64,000 nucleotides of DNA, taken from assembly GCF_004005495.1 (NCBI RefSeq), contig NZ_RZYA01000009.1, positions 242,634-306,633 of the forward strand. Reading direction: 5' to 3'. The notes under the pieces are model-generated. The model had not been told where the DNA came from. It did no database searches and saw only the letters and a program-made list of their open reading frames with translations. The translations under genes were made by a program, and so were the position numbers. The stretch comes from Streptomyces antnestii. Lineage in GTDB: Bacteria; Actinomycetota; Actinomycetes; Streptomycetales; Streptomycetaceae. How positions within the stretch are numbered: position 1 is the first letter of the stretch; the number at the start of each line of letters is the position of its first letter. Below are positions 51,004 through 59,927 of this stretch, piece by piece.

Positions 51004-52665
51004 ATGAACATCGAGCACGACGTCACCATCGAGCACGACGTCGCCATAGATCATGACGTCGCCATCGAGTACGACGTCGCCATCGTGGGCTACGGGCCCA
51101 GCGGACTGGTGCTGGCCTCCGCACTCGGAAAGGCCGGTCACCGGGTCGTGGTCTTCGAGCGCTGGCCGGGCCTCTACGGGCTGCCCCGGCTGACGCACAT
51201 CGACGGTGAGACCGCGCGCGTCATCGCCTCCGTCGGCGACATCGGGCACGCGCTGCGCGACGCCCTCCCGGTGCCGGACTACCACTACCTGAACGGCGCG
51301 GGCGAACTGCTCATCGAGCTGGACTGGCGCGGCGAGTCGTGCGGCTACCCGGCCCACATCTCCATGTACCAGCCCGACGTCGAGGACGCCATCGACCGGC
51401 ACGTGAGGGCCTCGGGCAACGTCGAGGTCAACCAGGGCTGGTCGGTCGTCAACGTGCAGGCGGGCGACGACCACGTCGAGGTCACGGCCAGACCGTGGAG
51501 CCAGTCCCGGACCGGCCAGTGGTCGCACAGTGACGAGGAGCGGACGGTCACCGCGAAGTACCTCGTCGGCGCCGACGGCGCGAACAGCTTCGTGCGGGCG
51601 ACCCTGGGCATCGAGCGCAGCGACAACGGCGTCGACGACCGGTGGCTCAACATCGACACCGAGCGGCTGCGGAAGCTGCCGGACCACTTCGACCAGGCCA
51701 AGGTGTTCTGCGACCCCGAGCGCGGCCATATGTTCATGCCCATCGGCAGGAGCCGGCAGCGGTTCGAGCTGGCGGTGCTGAAGGGCGAGGACCATGCGCC
51801 CTTCGAGGACCCGGAGTTCGCGTGGGCCTGGCTGAGGAAGACGCACGGCCTCGGTCCGCAGGACGTGCGGATCCTGCGCCAGGTGGTGTACACCTTCCAG
51901 GGCCGGATCGCCGAGTCGTGGCGCCTGGGCCGGGTCTTCCTGGTCGGCGACGCCGCGCACACGACCCCGCCGTACATGGGTCAGGGCGCCTGTTCTGGGA
52001 TGCGTGACGGCATCACCCTGGGCTGGAAGCTAGACCTGGTGCTGCGCGGCCTGGCCGGCGAGGAACTGCTCGACACCTACGAGACCGAACGCCGTCCGCA
52101 CGCGACGGCGATCACCGAGATCTCCACCGCCCTCGGCCGGGTGGCCAACACCCATGACCGCGTCGAGGCGGCCGCCCGCGACGAGGCGTTCCGGACCGGT
52201 GACGTGCCCCCGCTCCCCGCGTTCCCGACCCTCGTGGCCGGTGTCGTCCACCACGCGCCGGACGGAGCGGTGAGCCGTCCGGCGGGCACGCTCACCCCGC
52301 ACGGCACGGTGCGTACGTCGGCCGGTGAAGGGCTGTTCGACGATGTCGTCGGCCGTGGCTTCTGTCTGGTGAGTGCCCGCGGCTGGCAAGCGGTCCTCGA
52401 CGGCGGCCGGCGTTCCTTCCTCGACGCGCTCGGCGTCAGCACCGCGACCCTGAGCAGCGGTGCCGAAGACTCGGTCGACGACGTGGCCGGCACCTATGGC
52501 GCGTGGCTGGCCGACCAGGGCTGCGAAGTCCTGATCGGGCGTCCCGACCACCACCTGTTCTGGGCGGGCACCCTGGCGGACCTGCCCGAGGCGGTCGACC
52601 AGCTCCGGGCCCGCCTGGCATGGACCGCCGCCCCCGCCCCCGCCCCCGTAGGAGTCGAGGCATGA
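51004..52665 (+). CDS. FAD-dependent aromatic monooxygenase
   Basis: 553 residues of the class A flavin hydroxylase family (MhpA/PheA-like). The FAD motif VAIVGYGPSGLVLASALGKAG follows a short tandem-repeat N-terminus, the DG motif is VGADGANSFVRATLG, and GRVFLVGDAAHTTPPYMGQGACSGMRDG is the second FAD signature. It should hydroxylate a phenolic ring with NAD(P)H and O2. It heads an operon with a C-C hydrolase-like protein, an intradiol dioxygenase and a maleylacetate reductase, so it probably makes a trihydroxybenzene or its acylated precursor. The ATG follows GAGGGATGCAGAGGGA. The last codons overlap the hydrolase start. Confidence 0.9.
   Translation: MNIEHDVTIEHDVAIDHDVAIEYDVAIVGYGPSGLVLASALGKAGHRVVVFERWPGLYGLPRLTHIDGETARVIASVGDIGHALRDALPVPDYHYLNGAGELLIELDWRGESCGYPAHISMYQPDVEDAIDRHVRASGNVEVNQGWSVVNVQAGDDHVEVTARPWSQSRTGQWSHSDEERTVTAKYLVGADGANSFVRATLGIERSDNGVDDRWLNIDTERLRKLPDHFDQAKVFCDPERGHMFMPIGRSRQRFELAVLKGEDHAPFEDPEFAWAWLRKTHGLGPQDVRILRQVVYTFQGRIAESWRLGRVFLVGDAAHTTPPYMGQGACSGMRDGITLGWKLDLVLRGLAGEELLDTYETERRPHATAITEISTALGRVANTHDRVEAAARDEAFRTGDVPPLPAFPTLVAGVVHHAPDGAVSRPAGTLTPHGTVRTSAGEGLFDDVVGRGFCLVSARGWQAVLDGGRRSFLDALGVSTATLSSGAEDSVDDVAGTYGAWLADQGCEVLIGRPDHHLFWAGTLADLPEAVDQLRARLAWTAAPAPAPVGVEA
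51010..51081 (+). repeat. Four 18-bp tandem repeats at the start of the monooxygenase gene
   Basis: Units at 51010-51027, 51028-51045, 51046-51063 and 51064-51081 encode IEHDVT, IEHDVA, IDHDVA and IEYDVA directly before the FAD motif. Slippage here would vary the N-terminal length without frame loss. Confidence 0.9.
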
Positions 52666-53738
52666 GCACCTCCCAGCGTTCACTGCCGCCGGCCGAGGTG
52701 CTGTGGCGGGCGATGTCGCCCACCCGCATGCTCGACTGCGGAATGGACTACGCCGACGTGCTCGCCCTGCGGTCCCTGACCGATGCCGGAGTTCCCTGGG
52801 ACGAGGCGGCTGAGCGGCTGGCCGCGGCCGGCCGGGAACGGGGCGAGGCGGCCTGGTCCGCCGGTCACCTGGTCACCGCGCACGCGGCGTTCCGCTCGGC
52901 CGCGGCGGACCTGCTCTTCGCGCAGATGGCCTTCAACCACGACGAGCCGCGCAAGGCCGAGCTCTACCGCCGGTTCACCGACGCGGTCGCCTCGGCGGGC
53001 GCACTCGCGGACCCGGTGTGGGAGCACGTGTCGCTGCCCTTCGACCACGGTCGCCTCTTCGGCTGGCTCGTCCGGCCCACCGGCCCCGCGCGCGGCACCG
53101 TGATCGTGTTCGGCGGGCAGAGCGGATGGGGTGCGGCCTACCTCAGGGCGGCCGACGCGCTGTCCGCCCGTGGCCTCGCCGCCTTCCTCGTGGAGGGTCC
53201 CGGCCAGGGGCAGAGCCGGATCGAGGGCGGACTGCGCCTCGACGTCGACGTCCGCGCCGCGTACTCGGCCTTCGTCGGTCACGTGCTGGCCGATCCGTCG
53301 CTGGGCGGCCGGGTCGGCCTGTGGGGCAACAGCATGGGCGGGCTGTACGCGGGCACGACCGCCGCCGCCGACCGGCGGGTGAGCGCGGTCTGCGTCAACG
53401 GGGCGCCGGCCCGGCCCCGCGTCCTCGGCTTCCGCACGTTCGACGAGCAGGCCGCGGCCATGCTCGGCACCACCGACACCGCCGCCGTCGAGGTCAACTT
53501 CGAGCGTCTCGCCCTGCGGCCGGACGACCGCATCTCCGGCCCGGTGCTGGTGCTGCACGGCGGGCGGGACCCGATCGTCACCCTCCACGACCAGCGGCCG
53601 TTCCTCGACGCGGCGCTCGGGGCGGCTACCCTGCGCGTCTGGGACGACGGCGAGCACACCGTCTACAACCACGCCGACGAACGGACGGCCTACGTCGCCG
53701 ACTGGTTCGCCGACCATCTCGGTGGCGAAGGAGAGTAG
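52662..53738 (+). CDS. Alpha/beta hydrolase (2,6-dihydropseudooxynicotine hydrolase-like)
   Basis: 358 residues. A helical N-terminal cap is followed by the alpha/beta hydrolase core with nucleophile Ser224 in GLWGNSMGG, acid Asp303 in LHGGRDPIV and histidine His332 in DDGEHTVYNHADER. The combination of cap and core resembles the DHPON-type C-C hydrolases that release a dihydroxylated heteroaromatic from an acyl side chain. Here it would split an acyl group from a ring before ring cleavage. The ATG overlaps the monooxygenase stop. An ordinary esterase is the alternative. Confidence 0.82.
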   Translation: MSTSQRSLPPAEVLWRAMSPTRMLDCGMDYADVLALRSLTDAGVPWDEAAERLAAAGRERGEAAWSAGHLVTAHAAFRSAAADLLFAQMAFNHDEPRKAELYRRFTDAVASAGALADPVWEHVSLPFDHGRLFGWLVRPTGPARGTVIVFGGQSGWGAAYLRAADALSARGLAAFLVEGPGQGQSRIEGGLRLDVDVRAAYSAFVGHVLADPSLGGRVGLWGNSMGGLYAGTTAAADRRVSAVCVNGAPARPRVLGFRTFDEQAAAMLGTTDTAAVEVNFERLALRPDDRISGPVLVLHGGRDPIVTLHDQRPFLDAALGAATLRVWDDGEHTVYNHADERTAYVADWFADHLGGEGE

Positions 53739-53741
53739 GGC

Positions 53742-54608
53742 ATGGACTTCGACGAGCACACCGCGCTCGATGCCGTGCTGGCGAGTTTCGCCGACACACC
53801 CGACGAGCGGCTGCGCGAGATCCTGGGCGCGGTCACCCGGCACGTCCACGCCCTGGTGCGGGAGCTACGGCCGACGACGGCCGAGTGGGAGAGCGCCATC
53901 GGTTTCCTCACCGCCGTCGGACAGATGTGTGACGAGACCCGGCAGGAGTTCGTCCTGCTCTCCGACGTGCTCGGGGTGTCGATGCTGGTCGAGACCCTGA
54001 ACGGCGACGCGCACGGCACCGAGGGCACGGTCCTCGGCCCCTTCCACATGACCGACTCGCCCCGCCGCGAACTCGGCGACTCCATCGACGAGTTGGGCAC
54101 CGGCGCCCCCTGCGTCGTCACCGGCACCGTCACCGACCCCGACGGAGTGCCGGTCCCGGGCGCCGTGATCGACGTATGGCAGTGCGACGAGAACGGCTTC
54201 TACGACGTGCAGCAGCCGGACGTACAGCCGGCGGGCAACGGCCGCGGGCTTTTTCGCGCCGACGACGAGGGCGGCTTCTGGTTCCGCACGGTCGTGCCCT
54301 CGCACTACCCGATCCCGACGGACGGCCCGGTCGGCGGGCTGCTCAAGGCCACCCGCCGCCACCCGTTCCGCCCGGCCCACGTGCACGTCATCGCGACCGC
54401 TCCCGGCTTCACCCCGCTGACCACCCACATGTTCGTGGCCGGCAGCCCCTACATCGACAGCGACGCCGTGTTCGCCGTCAAGCAGGCCCTGGTGTGCGAC
54501 TTCGCCGAATCCACCGACACTGCCGAGGCCGAACGCTACGGCGTACAGGTGCCGTTCCGGCACGCCCACTTCCCCATCCGTCTCGTCCGGGCAGGAAATC
54601 CCTCATGA
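53742..54608 (+). CDS. Intradiol ring-cleavage dioxygenase (hydroxyquinol 1,2-dioxygenase-like)
   Basis: 288 residues. An N-terminal helical dimerisation domain precedes the catalytic beta-barrel with the Fe(III) ligands Tyr154 (GFYDVQQPD), Tyr189 (SHYPIPTDGP), His213 and His215 (RPAHVHV). GPFHMTDSPRR and VIDVWQCDENG are hallmarks of the hydroxyquinol/catechol group. With a maleylacetate reductase next in the operon, the substrate is most likely hydroxyquinol, giving maleylacetate. The ATG is 3 bp after the hydrolase stop. Confidence 0.92.
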   Translation: MDFDEHTALDAVLASFADTPDERLREILGAVTRHVHALVRELRPTTAEWESAIGFLTAVGQMCDETRQEFVLLSDVLGVSMLVETLNGDAHGTEGTVLGPFHMTDSPRRELGDSIDELGTGAPCVVTGTVTDPDGVPVPGAVIDVWQCDENGFYDVQQPDVQPAGNGRGLFRADDEGGFWFRTVVPSHYPIPTDGPVGGLLKATRRHPFRPAHVHVIATAPGFTPLTTHMFVAGSPYIDSDAVFAVKQALVCDFAESTDTAEAERYGVQVPFRHAHFPIRLVRAGNPS

Positions 54609-55657
54609 GTTCGTTCATCTACGACGCCCTGCCGATGCGGGTCGTGTTCGGCTCCGGCAGCCTGGCCCGCGTCGCCGGCGAGGTCGAACGCCTCGGCCTG
54701 AAGCGGGCGTTGGTGCTGTCCACCCCGGCCAGGCGCGAACTGGCCGACCGTGTGGCCATGTTGCTGGGCGACCGGTCCGCGGGGGTCTTCGACCAGGCCC
54801 GTATGCATGTGCCGGTCACGACCGCCGACGCGGCGCAGGCCGTGGGCGAGGAACTGGGTGCCGACGGCTGGGTGGCTACCGGCGGAGGGTCGACCATCGG
54901 GCTCGCCAAGGCACTCGCGTTGCGCGGCGGACTGCCCGTCGTCGCCGTCCCCACGACGTACGCCGGTTCCGAGATGACGCCGATCTGGGGGCTCACCCAG
55001 GACGGCCGCAAGCAGACGGGGCGCGACCGGGCGGTGCTACCGCGGGCCGTGGTCTACGACCCGGACCTGACGCTCACCCTGCCACCGTCGGTGTCGGCGA
55101 CGAGCGGTCTCAACGCCGTCGCCCACGCGGTGGAGGCGCTGTACGCGCCCGACGTCTCGCCGGTGATCGCCGCCATGGCCGAGCAAGGGGTGCGCGACCT
55201 CGCCGCGGCCCTGCCGGTGATCGTCGAACGGCCCGGTGACGCGGCCGCCCGAGCGGCCGGTCTCCAGGGCGCCTGGCTGTGCGGCGCCTGCCTCGGCGCG
55301 ACCACGATGGGCCTGCACCACAAGCTGTGCCATGTGCTGGGCGGCATGCTCGACCTGCCCCACGCCGAGACCCACGCCGTCGTGCTGCCGCATGTGGCGG
55401 CGTACAACCTTCCGGCGGCGCCGTCCGCGGCGGCGGCCCTGCGCCGCGCACTCGCCACCGACGACGCGGCGGCCGCGCTGGCCGGTCTGGGCTCCCGGCT
55501 CGGCGTGCCGACCGGCCTGCGCGACCTGGGCGTCGGCGAGGCGGACCTGCCCCGGATCGCCGACGAGGTGCTGACGCACCCCTACTCCAACCCCCGCCCG
55601 GTCACCCGCCCCGAACTCGAAGCACTTCTGCACGCGGCATGGGAGGGCCGGACCTGA
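54605..55657 (+). CDS. Maleylacetate reductase
   Basis: 350-residue iron-containing alcohol dehydrogenase-type enzyme. NAD(P)-binding TGGGSTIGLAKALAL and PTTYAGSEMTPIWG, with metal ligands in GLHHKLCHVLGG and the HAET region. It reduces maleylacetate to 3-oxoadipate, joining the operon to the beta-ketoadipate route. The ATG overlaps the dioxygenase stop. It is followed 84 bp on by a strong hairpin. Confidence 0.93.
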   Translation: MSSFIYDALPMRVVFGSGSLARVAGEVERLGLKRALVLSTPARRELADRVAMLLGDRSAGVFDQARMHVPVTTADAAQAVGEELGADGWVATGGGSTIGLAKALALRGGLPVVAVPTTYAGSEMTPIWGLTQDGRKQTGRDRAVLPRAVVYDPDLTLTLPPSVSATSGLNAVAHAVEALYAPDVSPVIAAMAEQGVRDLAAALPVIVERPGDAAARAAGLQGAWLCGACLGATTMGLHHKLCHVLGGMLDLPHAETHAVVLPHVAAYNLPAAPSAAAALRRALATDDAAAALAGLGSRLGVPTGLRDLGVGEADLPRIADEVLTHPYSNPRPVTRPELEALLHAAWEGRT

Positions 55658-55741
55658 CCCTCGACGTGTCCGCGGGCGTCGAGCCGCTCACCACTCCACG
55701 ACGTCGGAGGCCGCCCATCGCTGGGTCACGCGGGCGAGGCC

Positions 55742-55770
55742 GGCTGCTCACCGGGTCCCGGTGAGCAGCC
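55742..55770. terminator. Terminator hairpin between the hydroxyquinol operon and the metallopeptidase
   Basis: 12-bp stem (55742-55753 with 55759-55770) and a 5-nt loop. It lies between convergent genes and would serve both directions. Confidence 0.8.
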
Positions 55771-55839
55771 CCACCGCCGGACATCCGGGAATCGCCGGAC
55801 ATGGCTGGGTGTGACCCGGCGGCCGAACCTCCTGGTCCG

Positions 55840-57156
55840 TCAGTTGGCGTCAGGAGCGACGATCTCGGGCAGCGCCTTCTCGAAGGAGTCGGCGACCGTC
55901 AGGCTCGGGAGGATGTGCCCCTGGTCGTCGGCGCTCTTGACGAGACCGGCACCCCAGGCGGAGCTGCGGTAGCGCTGGTTGGGTGTGCCGTGGTGCCCGG
56001 GATTGGCGAAGCCGCAGTCGCCGACGTTGTAGAACGTCTGGAGGTCCTGCAGGGTGTACGCCTTGTTGAGCGACTCGCCGCGCTTGTGGACCGTGAAGTA
56101 CGTGCCCATGGCGTCGGCCATCAGCTCCGTACGGCGGGTGGCCTCGGCCTCGTCGGTGATGTCGGTGTCGAAGAGGTTGTCCGAGTACTGGACCTGGTGC
56201 CCGAACTCGTGGGCCAGCACGGCACGTCCGCCGACCCGGCCGAGGCCGAGCTCGTTCCACATCTGGAGGATGCCCTGGCCCATCGCGACGCGGCGGGTGA
56301 TGCCGAGCGACTCGAGCATCGCCTGCGAGTCACCGGAGTGGGCGGGGTCGATCGCGAAGGCGTTGAGCGAGAACATCGGGTTGTCGACGCCGCCCGGGAA
56401 CCCGTTCAGCTTGCCCGAGCTGAGACCGCCCTCGACACCCCACTGGAGGAAGAGCGCGGCGAGCGGGCTGATCTTGCCGATGCCCTTGTACACGTACTGG
56501 CGGTCGGCCGCGGCGTCGGGGCCGAGGACCTTGCCGTCGAGCGAGACGAGTCCGACGTTGCTGGTGTCGACGTCCCAGAACCGCTGGAGGTTCGTGAAGG
56601 TGCGAGCGAGCTCGTCGGTGTTCGCTCCGTTCGGGCCGAGAGCGGTCTCGTGCGGGTTGGTGGGCGTCTTCATCAGGGTCCAGTACTGAACCAGCAGGTC
56701 GGGCGACAGGCCCAGGAAGCCGTTCTGGTACCAGTCCCACGAGGCAGGGTCGATCTGCGCGATCTGACCGCGGGTCCACTCTCGGAAGTCCGTGGTCGAG
56801 CACTGGTAGTCACCGGGGTTGATGGCCCCGGAGGTCCACTCGTTGTCGACGCCGGCAGCGGTGAACACGGCCTTGATCCGGGTCCGGGACTCCGCGGCGG
56901 CCGCGACGAGCGCCTGGTCGGACGAGCCTGCCTCCTCGGCGGCCGCTCTGGTGGCGGCGTCGAGGTCGAGCCCGGCGACGTAGTCGTTGAACTCCTTGCG
57001 GAGCTGCGAGATGTCCGCGGTCTGGGCTGCCCCGCCGGCTGCGGCCGCGGTGGCGGGGGCCGAGGCGGGGGTGAGCGCGGTGGCTGCTGTGGCGCCGGTG
57101 AGTGACATGGTCGCAAGCGACGCGACGGCCAGGGTCGCCAGGATGGAACGCTTCAT
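55840..57156 (-). CDS. Secreted neutral zinc metallopeptidase
   Basis: 438 residues. A Sec signal peptide (about 1-28, MKRSILATLAVASLATMSLTGATAATALT) directs export. A helical domain precedes the metzincin-like zinc site HEFGH at 316-320, with Glu344 and Asp348 in TELMADAMG as further candidate ligand and support residues, matching the putative neutral zinc metallopeptidase (YpfJ-like) group. Two conserved Cys (119 and around 385) may form a disulfide. The gene is transcribed alone, divergent from the permease, with a long upstream gap. Confidence 0.85.
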   Translation of the reverse strand: MKRSILATLAVASLATMSLTGATAATALTPASAPATAAAAGGAAQTADISQLRKEFNDYVAGLDLDAATRAAAEEAGSSDQALVAAAAESRTRIKAVFTAAGVDNEWTSGAINPGDYQCSTTDFREWTRGQIAQIDPASWDWYQNGFLGLSPDLLVQYWTLMKTPTNPHETALGPNGANTDELARTFTNLQRFWDVDTSNVGLVSLDGKVLGPDAAADRQYVYKGIGKISPLAALFLQWGVEGGLSSGKLNGFPGGVDNPMFSLNAFAIDPAHSGDSQAMLESLGITRRVAMGQGILQMWNELGLGRVGGRAVLAHEFGHQVQYSDNLFDTDITDEAEATRRTELMADAMGTYFTVHKRGESLNKAYTLQDLQTFYNVGDCGFANPGHHGTPNQRYRSSAWGAGLVKSADDQGHILPSLTVADSFEKALPEIVAPDAN

Positions 57157-57723
57157 CCGTACTGACTCCTCAATGTGGCCAGGCTCGGTGTGCCTGGGCG
57201 TGGTCGGCTTTCAAGCGACGCCGAGCAGGTCGGTGAGAGACCTTCGAAGTGGCGGGCGCCAGACATGTCCGGTGCCGGACAGGCCAGTTGATCGGCGCGC
57301 GCGTTCCCTCGGCGCTGTACGGCGTCGCTGAAGTCAACTCCTGTTCCAGAAAGGCAAGTTGCGTGCACGAGGTGCGCAGTCGACGTTCGCAGCGAGGTGA
57401 CGCTGAGGCAATGAGCGATCACGTGCGGGTTTACGCCTTGGCGTCTATCCGCCACGTTCCGTAGTGCGGCCACCATGGCGAAGGGAGCCGGTCGTGCGGG
57501 GCGGGGCGCGGCACGGCTCACCGGCCGTCGGCATCGGCGAGCGGTGCCAGCACTGCGAAGGAGATCGCTGTCAACGGATGACAGTGTCCTGGCCCGCGCG
57601 AGCGGCGACCATCAGGGAATCCCCGTAACAGCGCCCCCACGCGCCGTCGGGCATCAGGGACAGCCAGGGAAAACCCGCGTGACACACGTCCCCCGCCGCC
57701 CAGCCTCAGTGAGGTGTCCGCAC
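57157..57723. other. Intergenic region, 567 bp
   Basis: No gene with codon bias seen. It contains a perfect inverted repeat ctgtca/tgacag (57568-57584, 5-bp spacer), a possible operator for the NCS1 permease, and the divergent promoters. No riboswitch pattern was recognised. Confidence 0.6.
57568..57584. promoter_or_regulatory. Inverted repeat upstream of the NCS1 permease
   Basis: Six-bp arms ctgtca and tgacag with 5 bp between, 140 bp before the permease start. A plausible GntR- or TetR-type operator. Confidence 0.4.
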
Positions 57724-59109
57724 ATGCCCCCTCCCTACGCCAACCCCACCCCCGACCACACATCCGACCACGCACCCGAGGCGCGCGGCTCGGCCGCCCA
57801 CCGCGTGGCCGAGGCCACCGAGGACTACTCGGCGGACCGTCTGCCGCCGGAACAGCGGCGGTCCACGCTGTCGATCACTCTGGTCCGCATGGGCTTCACC
57901 GTGTCGGCGACCGACCTCCTGTACGGCATGTCGCTCGGCCTGTTCTTCCCGTTCTGGACCGGTCTCGCGATCGCCGTCGGCTCGTCGGTCGTGGTCAGCG
58001 CGGTGTCGATCCTGTGCGGCCTGATCGGCCAGCGCGAGCGCATCACCACCGCGCTCGGCCTCAAGGCCGCGTTCGGGCGTGACGGCAGCCGGATCCCGTC
58101 GCTGGTGATCGCGCTCTTGTCGGCCGGGTTCGTCGGCTACAGCACCGGCATCACGGCAGGCGTCCTGCCCGGGGGCAAGGACCCGTGGCTGAGCCTCGTG
58201 TACTGCGTGCTGCTGAGCGCCGCTTACACCGCCCTGTCGATCGTCGGCTTCGGCAAGGGCCTCACCTGGGTCGGCCGGATCAGCGTGCCGCTGATGCTGG
58301 TCACCGTCGTCATCGCGGCCGTCGCCGCGATACGGCACGCGGGCGGACTCGCCGCGGTCATCGAGGCCCAGCCGGTGCGCGCGGGGGAGGCGACGGCCTT
58401 CGCCATGTTCGCGCTCGGAGTGAACAAGTGGATGACGGGCGCGACGGTGACACCGGACATCACCCGGTTCGGGAAGTCGCGTGCGACCGTGTTCACGACG
58501 ACGGTCGCCGAGTTCATGGTCGGCAACTTCGGCTTCAACCTGCTGGGCATCCTCCTCGGACTCGGCGTCGGCCGGGCCGACATGGGCGCCGCGTTCGGCG
58601 TGGTCGGCATTGGCGCGCTCGCCGCCTTCGCCATCTTCGTGCAGGGCTTCCCGCACGAGGTCAACAACATGTACGCGGCCAGCCTGGCCGGCCGCACCGC
58701 CGTGGACCTGCCACGGATCACGGTGAATGTGATCGCGGGCGTGATGGCTTGCGGCCTCGCGTACTACGGCCTGACGGCGGGCATCCTGGACGCCTTCCTC
58801 ACGTACCTCGGCTACCTCGGATACGCGATCCCGCTCATCCCGGGCATCCTCGTCGCCGACTACTTCCTTCTCCGGCGCGGCCGCTACGACCTGTCGGAAG
58901 CCGCCGTGGCCACCGTCAACCGCCGCGCGGTATGGGCGTTCGCGACCGGCCTCGCGATCAACCTCGTACTCGGCTTCGGCTTCGGCGACCACTCTGGCAC
59001 GCACTCCCAACTGACGGGCGCGCTGCTGTACGTCCTGTTCTCGCTGCCCCAGCTACGTGCGGCGCGCGCGGCACGCCGATCCGATCCGGTCAGCGCGCCC
59101 ATGGGCTGA
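57724..59109 (+). CDS. NCS1 family cytosine/purine permease
   Basis: 461 residues with about 12 membrane helices. LLYGMSLGLFFPFWTGLAIAVGSS and GLIGQRERITTALGLKAAFG resemble the first repeat of NCS1 nucleobase-cation symporters, and GVNKWMTGATVTPDITRFGKS the central substrate region. It imports a nucleobase such as cytosine with protons or sodium. The ATG at 57724 has GAGGTG 8 bp upstream. The frame is open further upstream but without homology. No metabolic partner is adjacent. Confidence 0.88.
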   Translation: MPPPYANPTPDHTSDHAPEARGSAAHRVAEATEDYSADRLPPEQRRSTLSITLVRMGFTVSATDLLYGMSLGLFFPFWTGLAIAVGSSVVVSAVSILCGLIGQRERITTALGLKAAFGRDGSRIPSLVIALLSAGFVGYSTGITAGVLPGGKDPWLSLVYCVLLSAAYTALSIVGFGKGLTWVGRISVPLMLVTVVIAAVAAIRHAGGLAAVIEAQPVRAGEATAFAMFALGVNKWMTGATVTPDITRFGKSRATVFTTTVAEFMVGNFGFNLLGILLGLGVGRADMGAAFGVVGIGALAAFAIFVQGFPHEVNNMYAASLAGRTAVDLPRITVNVIAGVMACGLAYYGLTAGILDAFLTYLGYLGYAIPLIPGILVADYFLLRRGRYDLSEAAVATVNRRAVWAFATGLAINLVLGFGFGDHSGTHSQLTGALLYVLFSLPQLRAARAARRSDPVSAPMG

Positions 59110-59151
59110 CCGGATCGGGGGTCTGAGCGAGAGGTGAACCGTCGCGAGACT

Positions 59152-59424
59152 CTATGGAGGAGGGCTCAGTGCCTGTTGGGCCGCCAGGACGAACGCCCGT
59201 TTCGCCTGGTCGAGTTCGTCAGGTGAGGCATGGCGTCGCAGGTGACCCAGCACGTTCTCCGCCGCCGCCGTGACGTCGGGCGGCCCCTCCAGGGTGACTC
59301 CGCCCAGGGCCCGTTCCAGCTGAGCTTCGTCGTCCGCGTGGCCTCGGCCTGTCCGCTCCGTGAGGATCCGGGCGTCCGCGGCTCCGAGGAAGTGCACGTA
59401 CGTCTGGCGCCTGACCTCCAGCAT
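59152..59424 (-). CDS. Small hypothetical protein
   Basis: 90 residues from the ATG at 59424, with GGAAGGGG upstream. A GTG at 59475 would add 17. The sequence is alpha-helical (RRQTYVHFLGAADARILTERTG, VTAAAENVLGHLRRHASPDELDQAKRAFVLAAQQAL) and resembles short Streptomyces proteins of unknown role with a YxxFLxAAD motif that often follow a membrane segment, which is missing here. The gene ends 42 bp after the convergent permease. Confidence 0.6.
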   Translation of the reverse strand: MLEVRRQTYVHFLGAADARILTERTGRGHADDEAQLERALGGVTLEGPPDVTAAAENVLGHLRRHASPDELDQAKRAFVLAAQQALSPPP

Positions 59425-59927
59425 GCGGGCCCCTTCCCGTACTCCGGCCGCGTTCGACGTCCACGCCGAGATCACCCGGGACGGTATTCGGGTTCGCCGG
59501 CACCCCGCGGGTCTCGGCTCGCCCGGGCGCCATCTGGCCGTCGAGTTCGGTGCCGCCGGTGAGCATCTGGTGCGATCGGCGGGCCTGCTCTACCGCCGCC
59601 CCCTTCCGTCGCCGCCGGATTCGGGCGGCGTGAACTGGACCGCGGGCGGGTGGACCCGTCACGCTCTCACCCAGTACCCGGGCTGTCGGTCCGCCGCCGC
59701 TCTGACTGCTGCTGAGAACGCGCGGGCGCACGTCCCCCTACCTGGTGACGGCCGAGCCGAGCCAAGGAGGAAGACAGGTCGTGCGCGTCGACTTGCTCGA
59801 CCGTCATACAGCCCTCTCCGGCCATTCCGGCCCCTCCGGCCTGTCTGCCAATGCCTCACTCGACACTGAACTGTAGCGCCGCGTGACCGGACAACAGCCG
59901 TGTGGCGATAGCCCGGTTGCCTGTGCG
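59425..59927. other. Intergenic stretch, 503 bp
   Basis: No supported gene seen. Open frames here are shadows without the GC bias of coding DNA, and no stable hairpin longer than 8 bp was found by eye. It ends at the stop of the unnamed 306-residue gene. Confidence 0.5.

Noticed and set aside
57153..57521. 122-codon minus-strand frame in the gap before the NCS1 permease
   Set aside because: Its composition lacks the GC bias of coding DNA and no homology or start signal was seen.
59360..59869. 169-codon plus-strand frame in the gap before the GGCT-like gene
   Set aside because: Antisense to the small helical gene at 59152-59424 for part of its length, and the rest lacks coding bias.
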